A DNA stretch of 14,149 bases from JAISXK01 sp031549625 (GTDB lineage Bacteria; Bacillota; Clostridia; Christensenellales; CAG-138). The notes below the pieces were generated by a model, which saw nothing but the letters and a program-made list of their open reading frames with translations, was not told where the DNA came from and made no database searches. Made by a program: the position numbers and the translations under genes. This document shows, piece by piece, positions 7,569-13,536 of this stretch (the first letter of the stretch is position 1; every line of letters starts with the position of its first letter). The DNA lies in assembly GCA_031549625.1 (NCBI GenBank), contig JAVBPK010000001.1, positions 1-14,149 on the forward strand. The letters run 5' to 3'.

Positions 7569-8012
7569 TTACAGCGCCTTGCTTAAATAAACCATATCCA
7601 CCAGCTGAACGCCGCCGTCAAACATCGGGTGATCGTAGTTGTCTGTGAAAAAGTTCTTAACCCTGTGGGAAATCTCAAACCCGTTCTGTTCATAGAACCG
7701 CAATATCCACGGACTGTCGCCCGTTCCCACGAACATAGTCGCATACTTGCCATTGTAATGCGCAAATACGTGGCGCAACAGCGCGCTTCCATAGCCATGG
7801 CCGTGCCATTTTTCGTAGGTGGCGATATTTTTCAGCTCGCAGACATCGTCGCTTTCCCGCGTGACGACGCAAACGCTTTTTAAGTCGCCATCGTATAAAG
7901 CGAAAAGCTCGCCCCGCTCCAAATATTTGTCGATCATGGATTCCTGCTCATCGGCCAGCAGAAGCAAATCCAGGAACTGCTTTTTGTTTTCATGAATGAT
8001 TTTAATCTCCAA
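7569..8012 (-). CDS. GNAT family N-acetyltransferase
   Basis: This is a 147-residue single-domain acetyltransferase if it starts at the TTG at 8012. The GNAT fold is shown by a beta4/motif-A stretch LKNIATYEKWHGHGYGSALL, with the acetyl-CoA pyrophosphate loop HGHGYG near residue 70, and by FYEQNGFEIS (106-115), the classic motif-B region. The open frame continues upstream to 8117 but overlaps the MmcQ gene and has no ATG. The TTG has AGGA nine bases upstream and sits 22 bases after the MmcQ stop, so I prefer it. It is the last gene of the minus-strand run and is followed by a terminator. The acceptor substrate is unknown. Confidence 0.82.
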   Translation of the reverse strand: MEIKIIHENKKQFLDLLLLADEQESMIDKYLERGELFALYDGDLKSVCVVTRESDDVCELKNIATYEKWHGHGYGSALLRHVFAHYNGKYATMFVGTGDSPWILRFYEQNGFEISHRVKNFFTDNYDHPMFDGGVQLVDMVYLSKAL

Positions 8013-8034
8013 TACGCACCATCCTGCCTTGTAA

Positions 8035-8448
8035 CTATTCGCCCAGTATCTCCCGCTGCGCTTTCTTGCTGAGCGACGCAAGCATCGTCCTGTGTGAAGC
8101 GCGGACCATGTCCTCAATTACTTCCGGCGGCACCTCGCCGTCCAAATACACCGTGCTCCAGTGCTCCTTGTTCATGTAGTAGCCAGGCACGATGTCGGCG
8201 TACTCCCGGCGCAGCATATCGCTGTAAAGGGGTTCCAGTTTCAGCGTGACGATAGGCCTGCCGTTTTGGTCGTTCACGCCGATGTAAGTGTACATCTTCC
8301 CCCGCAGCAGATATTTATGCGCCTGCCATGCAGGCTGAAACTCCTTTTCAGTGCCCGGCTGCTTTAGCAGGCATTCATCCAGCCACCGGTAGTTTTCCAT
8401 AGCGCCCGTTGGCCATGGCGTTACACTGGTTTCTAGCTTTGCCATCAT
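8035..8448 (-). CDS. MmcQ/YjbR family DNA-binding protein
   Basis: This 137-residue protein has the CyaY-like double-wing MmcQ/YjbR fold. Diagnostic pieces are the C-terminal YYMNKEHWSTVYLDGEVP segment and the preceding PIVTLKLEPLYSDMLRREYA segment, in which the family's conserved KxxP and N-K-x-HW motifs are recognisable. The N-terminus carries an extra about 30 residues, PTGAMENYRWLDECLLKQPG. Two adjacent ATGs (8448, 8445) follow AGGAG (complement of 8454-8458); an upstream ATG at 8481 lacks a site. It lies 61 bases after the GNAT-fusion stop and 22 bases before the next GNAT, in one transcription unit. The family name refers to a predicted DNA-binding role; the cellular function is unproven. 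Confidence 0.87.
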   Translation of the reverse strand: MMAKLETSVTPWPTGAMENYRWLDECLLKQPGTEKEFQPAWQAHKYLLRGKMYTYIGVNDQNGRPIVTLKLEPLYSDMLRREYADIVPGYYMNKEHWSTVYLDGEVPPEVIEDMVRASHRTMLASLSKKAQREILGE

Positions 8449-8509
8449 GAACGCTCCTGTCACAGTTAGTTGTCGAATCATCCGCTGCCTTATAACTTAC
8501 CTACCCGCT

Positions 8510-9313
8510 TCATCTGCATTTTTGAAAAACAACCAGCGGGATATCCATGCCGTCAACCGCCTGCCGCTCGGCCTCGCGCCATCCGTGCTTTTGATAAAAC
8601 GCGATGGCACCCGCATTATTCGCGAACGTTTGAAGTTGGATGGCAGGATGCTCTGCAAACATCTGCTGCTCAATGTACGCGAGCAGTTTCGAGCCGTAAC
8701 CCTTGCCCTGAAACTCCGGCGCGACCATGATGAGATGCAGCACTTCCGCCTTTACGATAGCAAATCCGACAATGCCATCATCGGAAACCATAAGCGTACA
8801 GGTGTTCAGGCCATCGTCGATCTCTTGGTCCGCTTGGCCGCTTTCGATGAAGCTTCGTACCAAATCCTCGCCGAGAAACGGCGTATAGTTTGCCTGAATT
8901 ACGCGCCTCGCCATGCTTTTAAGGGCTGCAGCGTCACCGGGTACGGCGGGGCGAAACTGAGTGGTCGCCGAAAAACAGGCATCAATGGCTTTTTCGATAG
9001 AATCCATCGGGAAAGGGACGCTGTCGGATATCTTTGCGCAACCAACGCCGGTCTTGATCCTCTTATCCGCCGCAGCGATGATGTCCGAGCAATGATACCG
9101 CCCGAAGTGTATGGTGATCTGGCTTTTCTGGCTGGCAATGGCGATGTAATTGGGGGCACTTGGATGCCTAAACACCGGGAATTTCCATTTCGGCGAGTAA
9201 TCGCAGGATTCCGGGAAATTCGGATACTTTTGCCGGATGTATGCGACGATCTGCTTTATTTTTTCCTGCCTGTCAGGCGGCAGGCTTTTAATATATCCAT
9301 CTATATCATTCAT
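8510..9313 (-). CDS. DUF1801 (YdhG/frataxin-like) - GNAT acetyltransferase fusion protein
   Basis: This 267-residue protein joins two domains. Residues 1-115 are a DUF1801/YdhG domain: the start IDGYIKSLPPDRQEKIKQI, then YIAIASQKSQITIHF, and the closing ADKRIKTGVGCAKI..PFP..SIEKAI. That fold is related to CyaY and to the iron-chaperone-like proteins. Residues about 119-267 form a GNAT domain with motif A at 193-212, where Q202-G203-K204-G205-Y206-G207 is the acetyl-CoA loop, and AIAFYQKHGW (236-245) as motif B. ATG 9313 follows GGGGGAT eight bases upstream. Both domains are usually encoded separately, so the fusion suggests linked function. The gene has its own promoter with an inverted repeat over the -35 box. 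Substrates are unknown. Confidence 0.85.
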   Translation of the reverse strand: MNDIDGYIKSLPPDRQEKIKQIVAYIRQKYPNFPESCDYSPKWKFPVFRHPSAPNYIAIASQKSQITIHFGRYHCSDIIAAADKRIKTGVGCAKISDSVPFPMDSIEKAIDACFSATTQFRPAVPGDAAALKSMARRVIQANYTPFLGEDLVRSFIESGQADQEIDDGLNTCTLMVSDDGIVGFAIVKAEVLHLIMVAPEFQGKGYGSKLLAYIEQQMFAEHPAIQLQTFANNAGAIAFYQKHGWREAERQAVDGMDIPLVVFQKCR

Positions 9314-9369
9314 ATGAATAATCCCCCATATTCAATCGCCGCAGATTTTATGCGGTATACGGCGTTTTC

Positions 9370-9414
9370 ATTATACAGGAATATCCAGCCGTTGGCCAAT
9401 ATATCGCGGCCAAC
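9370..9414 (-). promoter_or_regulatory. promoter of the DUF1801-GNAT gene with palindromic operator candidate
   Basis: On the minus strand a perfect TATAAT (complement of 9370-9375) lies 18 bases downstream of TTGGCC (complement of 9394-9399, 4/6). A 7-bp perfect inverted repeat, GTTGGCC (9391-9397) and GGCCAAC (9408-9414) with a 10-base spacer, has one arm covering the -35 box. No T tract follows on either strand, so an operator is more likely than a terminator. Confidence 0.5.
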
Positions 9415-9436
9415 CTACAGCCAGGCGCACTGAAGC

Positions 9437-9640
9437 CTAGTTCTTCAGCAAAATCTCCTGTACCCGGCCGACCTGCCCGTCCTCCAGCATCACCTTAATG
9501 CCATGTGGGTGGAAGCCGCTGTTGGTCAGGATTTTCATGACAACGCCTTCGGTAAGCTTACCTGTGCGTTGGTCGCACTTGAGCACGATCTTCACGCGCT
9601 GGCCGATTTGGATATCCGCCCGGTTTTGTCCCGCCATCAT
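9437..9640 (-). CDS. ywbE: YwbE family protein
   Basis: This 67-residue protein matches the YwbE family (DUF2196) over its whole length: RADIQIGQRVKIVLKCDQRTG, then LTEGVVMKILTNSGFHPHGI and a final DGQVGRVQEIL. It is a short basic beta-rich protein resembling a KOW/SH3-like barrel; the function of the family is not established. Its ATG at 9640 overlaps the TGA of the upstream DUF1653 gene as ATGA, with a second ATG immediately after. GGAGAGG is placed just upstream inside the DUF1653 gene, so translation of the two is probably coupled. Confidence 0.9.
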   Translation of the reverse strand: MMAGQNRADIQIGQRVKIVLKCDQRTGKLTEGVVMKILTNSGFHPHGIKVMLEDGQVGRVQEILLKN

Positions 9641-9849
9641 TGCACCTCTCCCACGTATTCAAAGCGTTTGACCTGCTTGCTATCGCGCTCGACGAGCTCG
9701 TTCCACATCGAAAGCGGGCGTACCCAAAGACCGCCTTCACCGTACAGCGCCTTGTAGACGACCATTTCTTCCAGCGTTTCGGAATGTTTGGCAATATAGA
9801 GCAGTTCGTACCGGTTGCCCTTAAAATGCTGATAGATGCCTGGTCGCAT
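9637..9849 (-). CDS. DUF1653 domain-containing protein
   Basis: This 70-residue protein fits DUF1653 end to end: PGIYQHFKGNRYELLYIAKHSE, then EEMVVYKALYG and LWVRPLSMWNE. These are small beta-rich proteins of unknown function, common in Bacillota and Proteobacteria. ATG 9849 follows AAAGAGGG. The gene starts 32 bases after the Arr-fusion stop and overlaps YwbE at its end, so all three are likely cotranscribed. No functional link to the Arr fusion is visible beyond position. Confidence 0.9.
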   Translation of the reverse strand: MRPGIYQHFKGNRYELLYIAKHSETLEEMVVYKALYGEGGLWVRPLSMWNELVERDSKQVKRFEYVGEVQ

Positions 9850-9881
9850 GAGATAACCCTCTTTCTTTTGCCAACGCGCAG

Positions 9882-10697
9882 TTACTCGTTGATCGCCTCA
9901 ATGCCGAGCCGCTTGAGCTCGGCGAGATTGTCCAGCATTTGCTGAAGCATTTCAGGGGAGTGCCCTTCCCAGTCCAAAACCTCGCCTACGGTGCGTAAGG
10001 GCTCTCTCGTTCGGTAGGAACGAGTTGGATTCCCCGGGAATTTCTTATCCGTGAGGTTGGGATCGTTCTCAAATGGGCCGGTGGGCTCCACGATGTAGAT
10101 GCGGCCAGGGCCGTCGCCCTGCGCAAGCTCCGCGCCCCATACGGCTGCCTCCATGGTTGCCGCCATATAGACGAAGTTGGCCTTTTTGCGCCCGCCGTAG
10201 TTGGAGCTATAGCCGGGCTTCAGCAAGCTGCCCGGCTTCAGATCGGCTTTCGTACCATGGTAGAAGGGGCCGGAATCCAAAACTTCACTATTTATCATCT
10301 TTCCACACTCACTGCAAAATTTATGATGCTGGTCGATAGCTCCGCCGCAGGCGGCGCATGTGAATTTCGTGCGCTGCGCCTCCAGAAAAGCCTCTATGTC
10401 CGCGCGGGCGTCCAGGCCGTTCTTCACCAGGTCGACGCTGTAATTGCGCATATAGCGCTCGTTTAGGTCTTTTATTCTGGCGCACGGAAATTCGGCGCAT
10501 TCATAACACCACTGCAAGCCCTGATCGAATGCGCAGCGCTTCTTCGCGCAATCGCGGCAGCTTTTCCGCGTGATCTGCTCTTGCGGCGCGCGGCACCCGG
10601 GGTAGGGCGTTTTTTTGTTCAAATGCGCGCCGCACACAGCGCAGTTCACGCCGCAGGGAGCGATCATCGATGGTTCCATTTTCGTGGGCATTTTCAT
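9882..10697 (-). CDS. arr: DUF3795 - zinc ribbon - Arr (rifampin ADP-ribosyltransferase) fusion protein
   Basis: From the ATG at 10697 this is 271 residues in three parts. Residues about 10-85 are a Cys-rich DUF3795 domain (IAPCGVNCAVCGA; Cys15, 19, 22, 35, 47, 50, 55, 64, 67, 72). Residues 114-131 are a zinc ribbon, CAACGG..FCSECG (CxxC-x10-CxxC). Residues about 144-271 are a complete Arr domain: GPFYHGTKADLKPG, YIVEPTGPFENDPNLT, FPGNPTRSYRTREPLR and DWEGH. The catalytic triad known from mycobacterial Arr (His19, Tyr49, Asp84) maps to His147, Tyr177 and Asp212 with identical spacing (30 and 35). Standalone Arr is about 140 residues, inactivates rifamycins by ADP-ribosylation using NAD, and lacks the extra domains. 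Start choice is open: 10697, 10679 and 10667 are all ATG, none with a good ribosome binding site. Confidence 0.9.
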   Translation of the reverse strand: MKMPTKMEPSMIAPCGVNCAVCGAHLNKKTPYPGCRAPQEQITRKSCRDCAKKRCAFDQGLQWCYECAEFPCARIKDLNERYMRNYSVDLVKNGLDARADIEAFLEAQRTKFTCAACGGAIDQHHKFCSECGKMINSEVLDSGPFYHGTKADLKPGSLLKPGYSSNYGGRKKANFVYMAATMEAAVWGAELAQGDGPGRIYIVEPTGPFENDPNLTDKKFPGNPTRSYRTREPLRTVGEVLDWEGHSPEMLQQMLDNLAELKRLGIEAINE

Positions 10698-10703
10698 GGT
10701 TTC

Positions 10704-10732
10704 ATTATATCGGGAGCGGGCGATGGGAGCAA
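10704..10732 (-). promoter_or_regulatory. promoter of the Arr-fusion gene
   Basis: On the minus strand a perfect TATAAT (complement of 10704-10709) lies 17 bases after TTGCTC (complement of 10727-10732, 3/6). Its position puts the expected transcription start at about 10697, exactly on the first ATG. The message would then be leaderless or start at a later ATG. Confidence 0.5.
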
Positions 10733-11019
10733 ACACAATTTCAGCTTATGCGCATGTGCGCGCCGCGCTGCTGACGAAATTGGGTGAAGACGCGACATGC
10801 AAACCTCTAAAGCCGTCTCAGGCCATAGCTATGGATTTTCCTAACGCATAGGCTTTCCGGCAATCATCAGGGAAAACTTTTGCCTACGCTCTTTTCGTTC
10901 AGCTTCATTTGATATGCCATCAAACGAGTTATAGCATACAGTATGGTTAACATCAAAGCGTTTGTAGTGAACTGGATGAGGGCTTGAGTCAGGCGCGGGA
11001 TACCCCTCGGCATATCCAC
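10733..11019. other. intergenic stretch between Fic and Arr-fusion genes
   Basis: No intact gene is seen here. It holds a perfect 12-bp palindrome CCATAGCTATGG (10823-10834), a copy of ATACAGTAT (10936-10944) that also occurs upstream of the Fic gene, and a start-less minus-strand reading frame of 58 codons (11017-10841) that may be a gene remnant. No clear terminator for the Fic gene was found. Confidence 0.4.
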
Positions 11020-11934
11020 CTATTTCAAGATTTCAAGATATTGCTCCAGCCGTTCTTGCAAATACTCCGCGACCATTGTTACAATCGGCGCGGCGGTCTT
11101 TTCTTTGTAGAAACTGTCAAAGCAGTCGTGATACCGCCGCCGGTCAGTAAATTTGACGTTGATAGGAGGGTAGCCGCATTGCATGAGCATGAGGTTGAGT
11201 ATAAGCCGACCCGTGCGCCCGTTGCCGTCGATAAAAGGGTGAATGCCCTCAAACTCCAGGTGAAACACAGCGGCGTTCTCAATGGGATGCCGCCTTTCTG
11301 TTTTCTGCCCCGCGACAAGCTGCTCCATCTGCACCGGCACAAGATATGGTTGCGGCGGTTCGTGGAAAGCGCCCATTATCCGCACAGGAATGGAGCGGTA
11401 AACGCCCTTGTCTTCCGGCCTGCCCATCAATACCAGCGAATGGACGTCTTTGACGACTTTTTCAGAGATCAAAACCTTATCGCTCACAAGCTGCTGTACA
11501 TACAAAAAAGCATCCCGATGCCCCACGGCTTCCAGGTGTTCTTTGAGGGGCTTTTTGTCAATCGTCACGCCCTCCAGAACGAGAGCTGTTTCCCGAAGCG
11601 TCAGGGTGTTGCCCTCAAGGGCGTTGGAGTTGTAGGTGAACTCCACAAGAAATTCCTCTTGAAACCGCTTTAGCTCGCCCTGCGTCAATGGACGGCGTTT
11701 GTTAAGCTCGGCTTTGAGCGCATCCACGCGGCCAAAGAGGGATGCGCATTCTTGTGGAATAACAATCCCCCGCAACGCCCGCCCGTCAGCCGGTTTAATC
11801 GCATCGTTAGGGATGAGGTAAGAGCGGCCTTGTTTCACGATGCCCTCGATTTTTCCTTGTTCACACAGCACGCGCACACGACGATCGGATAGACCCCACC
11901 GCTCCGCTGCCTGTTTCACGTTGATATAATCCAT
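11020..11934 (-). CDS. Fic family protein (class II) with N-terminal helix-turn-helix
   Basis: This 304-residue cytoplasmic protein has a MerR/excisionase-like HTH (residues about 1-48: INVKQAAERWGLSDRRVRVL), a Fic_N-type linker and a Fic core (about 85-290). The catalytic motif HPFIDGNGRTGR is complete (His232 to Arg243), matching HPFx(D/E)GNGRxxR, so AMP transfer from ATP to a target hydroxyl is expected. The auto-inhibitory helix motif (S/T)xxxE(G/N) is present as S103-NAL-E107-G108, N-terminal to the core, making this a class II enzyme held inactive until relieved. No separate antitoxin is therefore needed. The HTH suggests DNA binding and possibly self-regulation at the palindromes upstream. 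GGTGG precedes ATG 11934 by six bases. The target is unknown. Confidence 0.93.
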   Translation of the reverse strand: MDYINVKQAAERWGLSDRRVRVLCEQGKIEGIVKQGRSYLIPNDAIKPADGRALRGIVIPQECASLFGRVDALKAELNKRRPLTQGELKRFQEEFLVEFTYNSNALEGNTLTLRETALVLEGVTIDKKPLKEHLEAVGHRDAFLYVQQLVSDKVLISEKVVKDVHSLVLMGRPEDKGVYRSIPVRIMGAFHEPPQPYLVPVQMEQLVAGQKTERRHPIENAAVFHLEFEGIHPFIDGNGRTGRLILNLMLMQCGYPPINVKFTDRRRYHDCFDSFYKEKTAAPIVTMVAEYLQERLEQYLEILK

Positions 11935-11954
11935 AAAATACCACCACGCTTTCG

Positions 11955-11988
11955 TATACAGTATAACCGATCATCGGAATAATATAAA
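11955..11988 (-). promoter_or_regulatory. probable Fic promoter with palindrome over the -10 box
   Basis: On the minus strand TTTATA (complement of 11983-11988) and TATACT (complement of 11960-11965) are 17 bases apart, with the ATG about 20 bases past the expected start. The -10 lies within an 11-bp palindrome, TATACAGTATA (11955-11965), and the -35 overlaps the inner end of one arm of the 13-bp inverted repeat. This is a plausible repressor-controlled promoter. Confidence 0.45.
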
Positions 11989-12024
11989 GCGAAATATTGA
12001 CAACATAATAAATATTATTCCGAT
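11973..12024. repeat. perfect 13-bp inverted repeat in the Fic upstream region
   Basis: ATCGGAATAATAT (11973-11985) is repeated as its exact reverse complement ATATTATTCCGAT (12012-12024), with 26 bases between the arms. The centres are 39 bases apart, near four helical turns. It lies between the divergent Fic gene and the small ORF at 12181. It is not followed by a T tract. Candidate roles are operators for a dimeric regulator (perhaps the Fic HTH) or ends of a small element; the sequence does not decide. Confidence 0.75.
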
Positions 12025-12180
12025 AAGTTTTCTACGGATTTAGCATCCGCACGAAACACAACCAAATTCTATTTGCAGCGAACGTTTTAGTAGACGTCCG
12101 TTATTTCATTTTGAACGCAAAACTTGAAATACGTCGGATGCAAACCGGCGCCGATTTCATTAAAAATCAGGGGGAAAAAC

Positions 12181-12435
12181 ATGAGAAATACCACAACCGC
12201 AACGATTGAGAAGCTTGCCAACGATCATGCCCGCGCCTTTACCCATGCCTTTTACCAGGTAAATGATGGCGAATTTGAAAGACTGCCGGAATTGGAGGAC
12301 GATTACAACCAGATTGACGGCTTCATCAACAACGGGCCGAAGCCGTCGATATTGGAAGAATTAAGGGAATTGCAGCATAAGTCCGCCGAGACTGCGCCAG
12401 ATAAACCGGGAAGGTCACCCGAAATCAACAGATAA
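12181..12435 (+). CDS. hypothetical small acidic protein
   Basis: I do not recognise this 84-residue protein. It has no signal peptide or membrane segment, is predicted mainly helical, and is rich in Glu, Asp and Asn (ELEDDYNQIDGFINN). The start ATG at 12181 has AGGGGG (12169-12174) six bases upstream; an earlier in-frame ATG at 12124 has none. It stands alone, divergent from Fic, and is followed by a strong stem-loop, which with the good ribosome site supports a real gene. No promoter stands out in the AT-rich spacer. Confidence 0.6.
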   Translation: MRNTTTATIEKLANDHARAFTHAFYQVNDGEFERLPELEDDYNQIDGFINNGPKPSILEELRELQHKSAETAPDKPGRSPEINR

Positions 12436-12448
12436 ACATAGGGAAATT

Positions 12449-12478
12449 GGGGAGTCGCCCGTTTGCTGGCGGCTCCCC
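12449..12478 (+). terminator. strong stem-loop after the small ORF
   Basis: GGGGAGTCGCC (12449-12459) pairs with GGCGGCTCCCC (12468-12478), 11 bp with one T-G, around an 8-base loop. No T run follows on either strand, so it could be a non-canonical terminator, a processing stem, or protection for both the + message and the convergent DUF2812 gene. Confidence 0.45.
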
Positions 12479-12513
12479 GTATCATGGGGTTACGATGGCA
12501 TTCACTCTGCAAT

Positions 12514-13056
12514 TCACTCTCTAAACCCTTCTTCTGATTTCAACCGTTTGATATTTCTACGATATGAGCTGCCAGCCACAAAGAAAAAGAGAGACGCCAA
12601 TAACAAAAGTGAGCCAAAAATCAAATTGATAACCAGACCAGTTGAAGAGCCAGATGCAAAGCCATAGTATATCAGCATAAGAGCTGCCGATAATTGTCCG
12701 CAGGCAATACAAGTCCAGATTGAAGCAATTCTCCTGTAGTGCAGCAGCTTTGACTCTCTGTCACTGTAAATATCAAACGGCCCGGCATCTGTTTTTCTTT
12801 TGAAATACGCCCAGTTTCCGTAGGTGCATACCAGTTCAGCATCAAGGGTTTCCATAAACTCAAAATAGTCAGAACTTTCGCGAACAGGCTTTTTTAGCAG
12901 TTCTTTTCTAAAAATGAATTCGCCGGGTTCACAGGTTTCAAAAGTGAATTTCCCCCATGTATAACCACAGAATGCTAAACCGGAAGAAGACAATTCATTG
13001 AGCCACTTTTCTTCTTTATCACAGTCCCAAAAGAACTTTTTAATTATTTTCATCAT
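12514..13056 (-). CDS. DUF2812 domain-containing membrane protein
   Basis: This 180-residue protein starts MMKIIKKFFWDCDKEEKWLN, the standard opening of DUF2812 proteins, whose cytoplasmic domain covers about residues 1-105 (FRKELLKK and YGNWAYFKRK are typical). Two membrane segments follow at about 110-133 and 140-163, then a basic tail. Such proteins are nearly always encoded next to a PadR regulator in Clostridia and are presumed to be its partner or target; their biochemical role is not known. Two adjacent ATGs (13056, 13053) follow GGGAGG, and the start lies 17 bases inside the PadR gene, so translation is probably coupled. Codon use is more AT-rich than in the genes to the left. Confidence 0.88.
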   Translation of the reverse strand: MMKIIKKFFWDCDKEEKWLNELSSSGLAFCGYTWGKFTFETCEPGEFIFRKELLKKPVRESSDYFEFMETLDAELVCTYGNWAYFKRKTDAGPFDIYSDRESKLLHYRRIASIWTCIACGQLSAALMLIYYGFASGSSTGLVINLIFGSLLLLASLFFFVAGSSYRRNIKRLKSEEGFRE

Positions 13057-13378
13057 ACATACCTCCCGCAATCCTTAGCCCGTTACCGACCAATTCCTTT
13101 AACCTTTCAATTTCAGCGTTAACGGCAAGCCTGCCTGCATCGGTTATTAAATACTCTTTTTTTCTCGAATCCTGAGGATTCTCTATGCTTTGAATCCACT
13201 TTTTGTCGGTTAGCGTATTGATTGCTCCGTACAGTGTTCCCGCGCCGAGATTCACCCTTCCGCCGCTCATGTCACGAATTTTTTGCATAACCGCATATCC
13301 GTGTGCTGGGGTATACATCGATAAAAGGATGTAAAAAACCGCTTCCGTCAACGCCCCACGGTCAAAACTCTCCGGCAT
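13040..13378 (-). CDS. PadR family transcriptional regulator
   Basis: This 112-residue winged-helix protein is a PadR-family repressor. Motifs in order are LTEAVFYILLSM (helix 1), HGYAVMQKIRDMSGG (recognition region), LGAGTLYGAINTLTDKKWI and the wing DSRKKEYLITDAG, followed by a short C-terminal dimerisation helix. It is a full-length short-form (PadR-s2) protein. ATG 13378 follows GGAGG five bases upstream. It overlaps and is cotranscribed with the DUF2812 gene. PadR proteins usually repress their own operon, and the promoter here is rich in repeats that could be its operator. The inducing signal is unknown. Confidence 0.93.
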   Translation of the reverse strand: MPESFDRGALTEAVFYILLSMYTPAHGYAVMQKIRDMSGGRVNLGAGTLYGAINTLTDKKWIQSIENPQDSRKKEYLITDAGRLAVNAEIERLKELVGNGLRIAGGMYDENN

Positions 13379-13400
13379 ATAATCCTCCCCCTTACTACTC

Positions 13401-13430
13401 TTGACGTTATATCGACTAACGTAATATTAT
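13401..13430 (+). promoter_or_regulatory. plus-strand promoter facing the PadR promoter
   Basis: TTGACG (13401-13406, 5/6) and TATTAT (13425-13430, 5/6) have an 18-base spacer. Its -10 overlaps the -10 of the minus-strand promoter by two bases. It would transcribe rightward into the element remnant. Whether it is used is unknown. Confidence 0.4.
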
Positions 13431-13457
13431 TATATCGGCAACCGTATTAGTTGTCAA
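13429..13457 (-). promoter_or_regulatory. consensus sigma-A promoter of the PadR-DUF2812 operon
   Basis: On the minus strand a perfect TTGACA (complement of 13452-13457) and a perfect TATAAT (complement of 13429-13434) are separated by exactly 17 bases. The promoter drives the padR gene with a leader of about 45 bases. Such a strong promoter fits one held down by a repressor. Confidence 0.85.
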
Positions 13458-13536
13458 GAGGAATAATTCGAAAATCAAAAAAATGTTAAAGTGAGAAATG
13501 ATGATAATCCGGTTATTGCATAGTCGAATCATTATT

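Larger units (their letters stand above)
13398..13460. repeat. inverted and direct repeats bracketing the PadR promoter
   Basis: CTCTTGAC (13398-13405) and GTCAAGAG (13453-13460) are exact reverse complements. TTATATCG occurs twice in direct orientation (13407-13414 and 13430-13437). TAATATTA (13422-13429) is palindromic. All lie within the promoter, so they are candidate PadR operator elements. Confidence 0.55.

Noticed and set aside
7415..7648. Plus-strand 77-codon frame in the gap after the XRE regulator
   Set aside because: No ribosome binding site, Arg/Lys-rich random composition, and it runs through the minus-strand terminator into the GNAT gene.
8447..9433. 328-codon plus-strand open frame
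   Set aside because: Lies opposite the DUF1801-GNAT gene and has no recognisable motif; the minus-strand gene has strong domain evidence.
10984..11673. 229-codon plus-strand frame opposite the Fic gene
   Set aside because: Antisense shadow; the Fic catalytic motif and HTH are intact on the minus strand.
11973..12024. 13-bp inverted repeat as an intrinsic terminator
   Set aside because: Spacer of 26 bases, AT-rich arms and no T tract after either arm; it is also upstream of both flanking genes.
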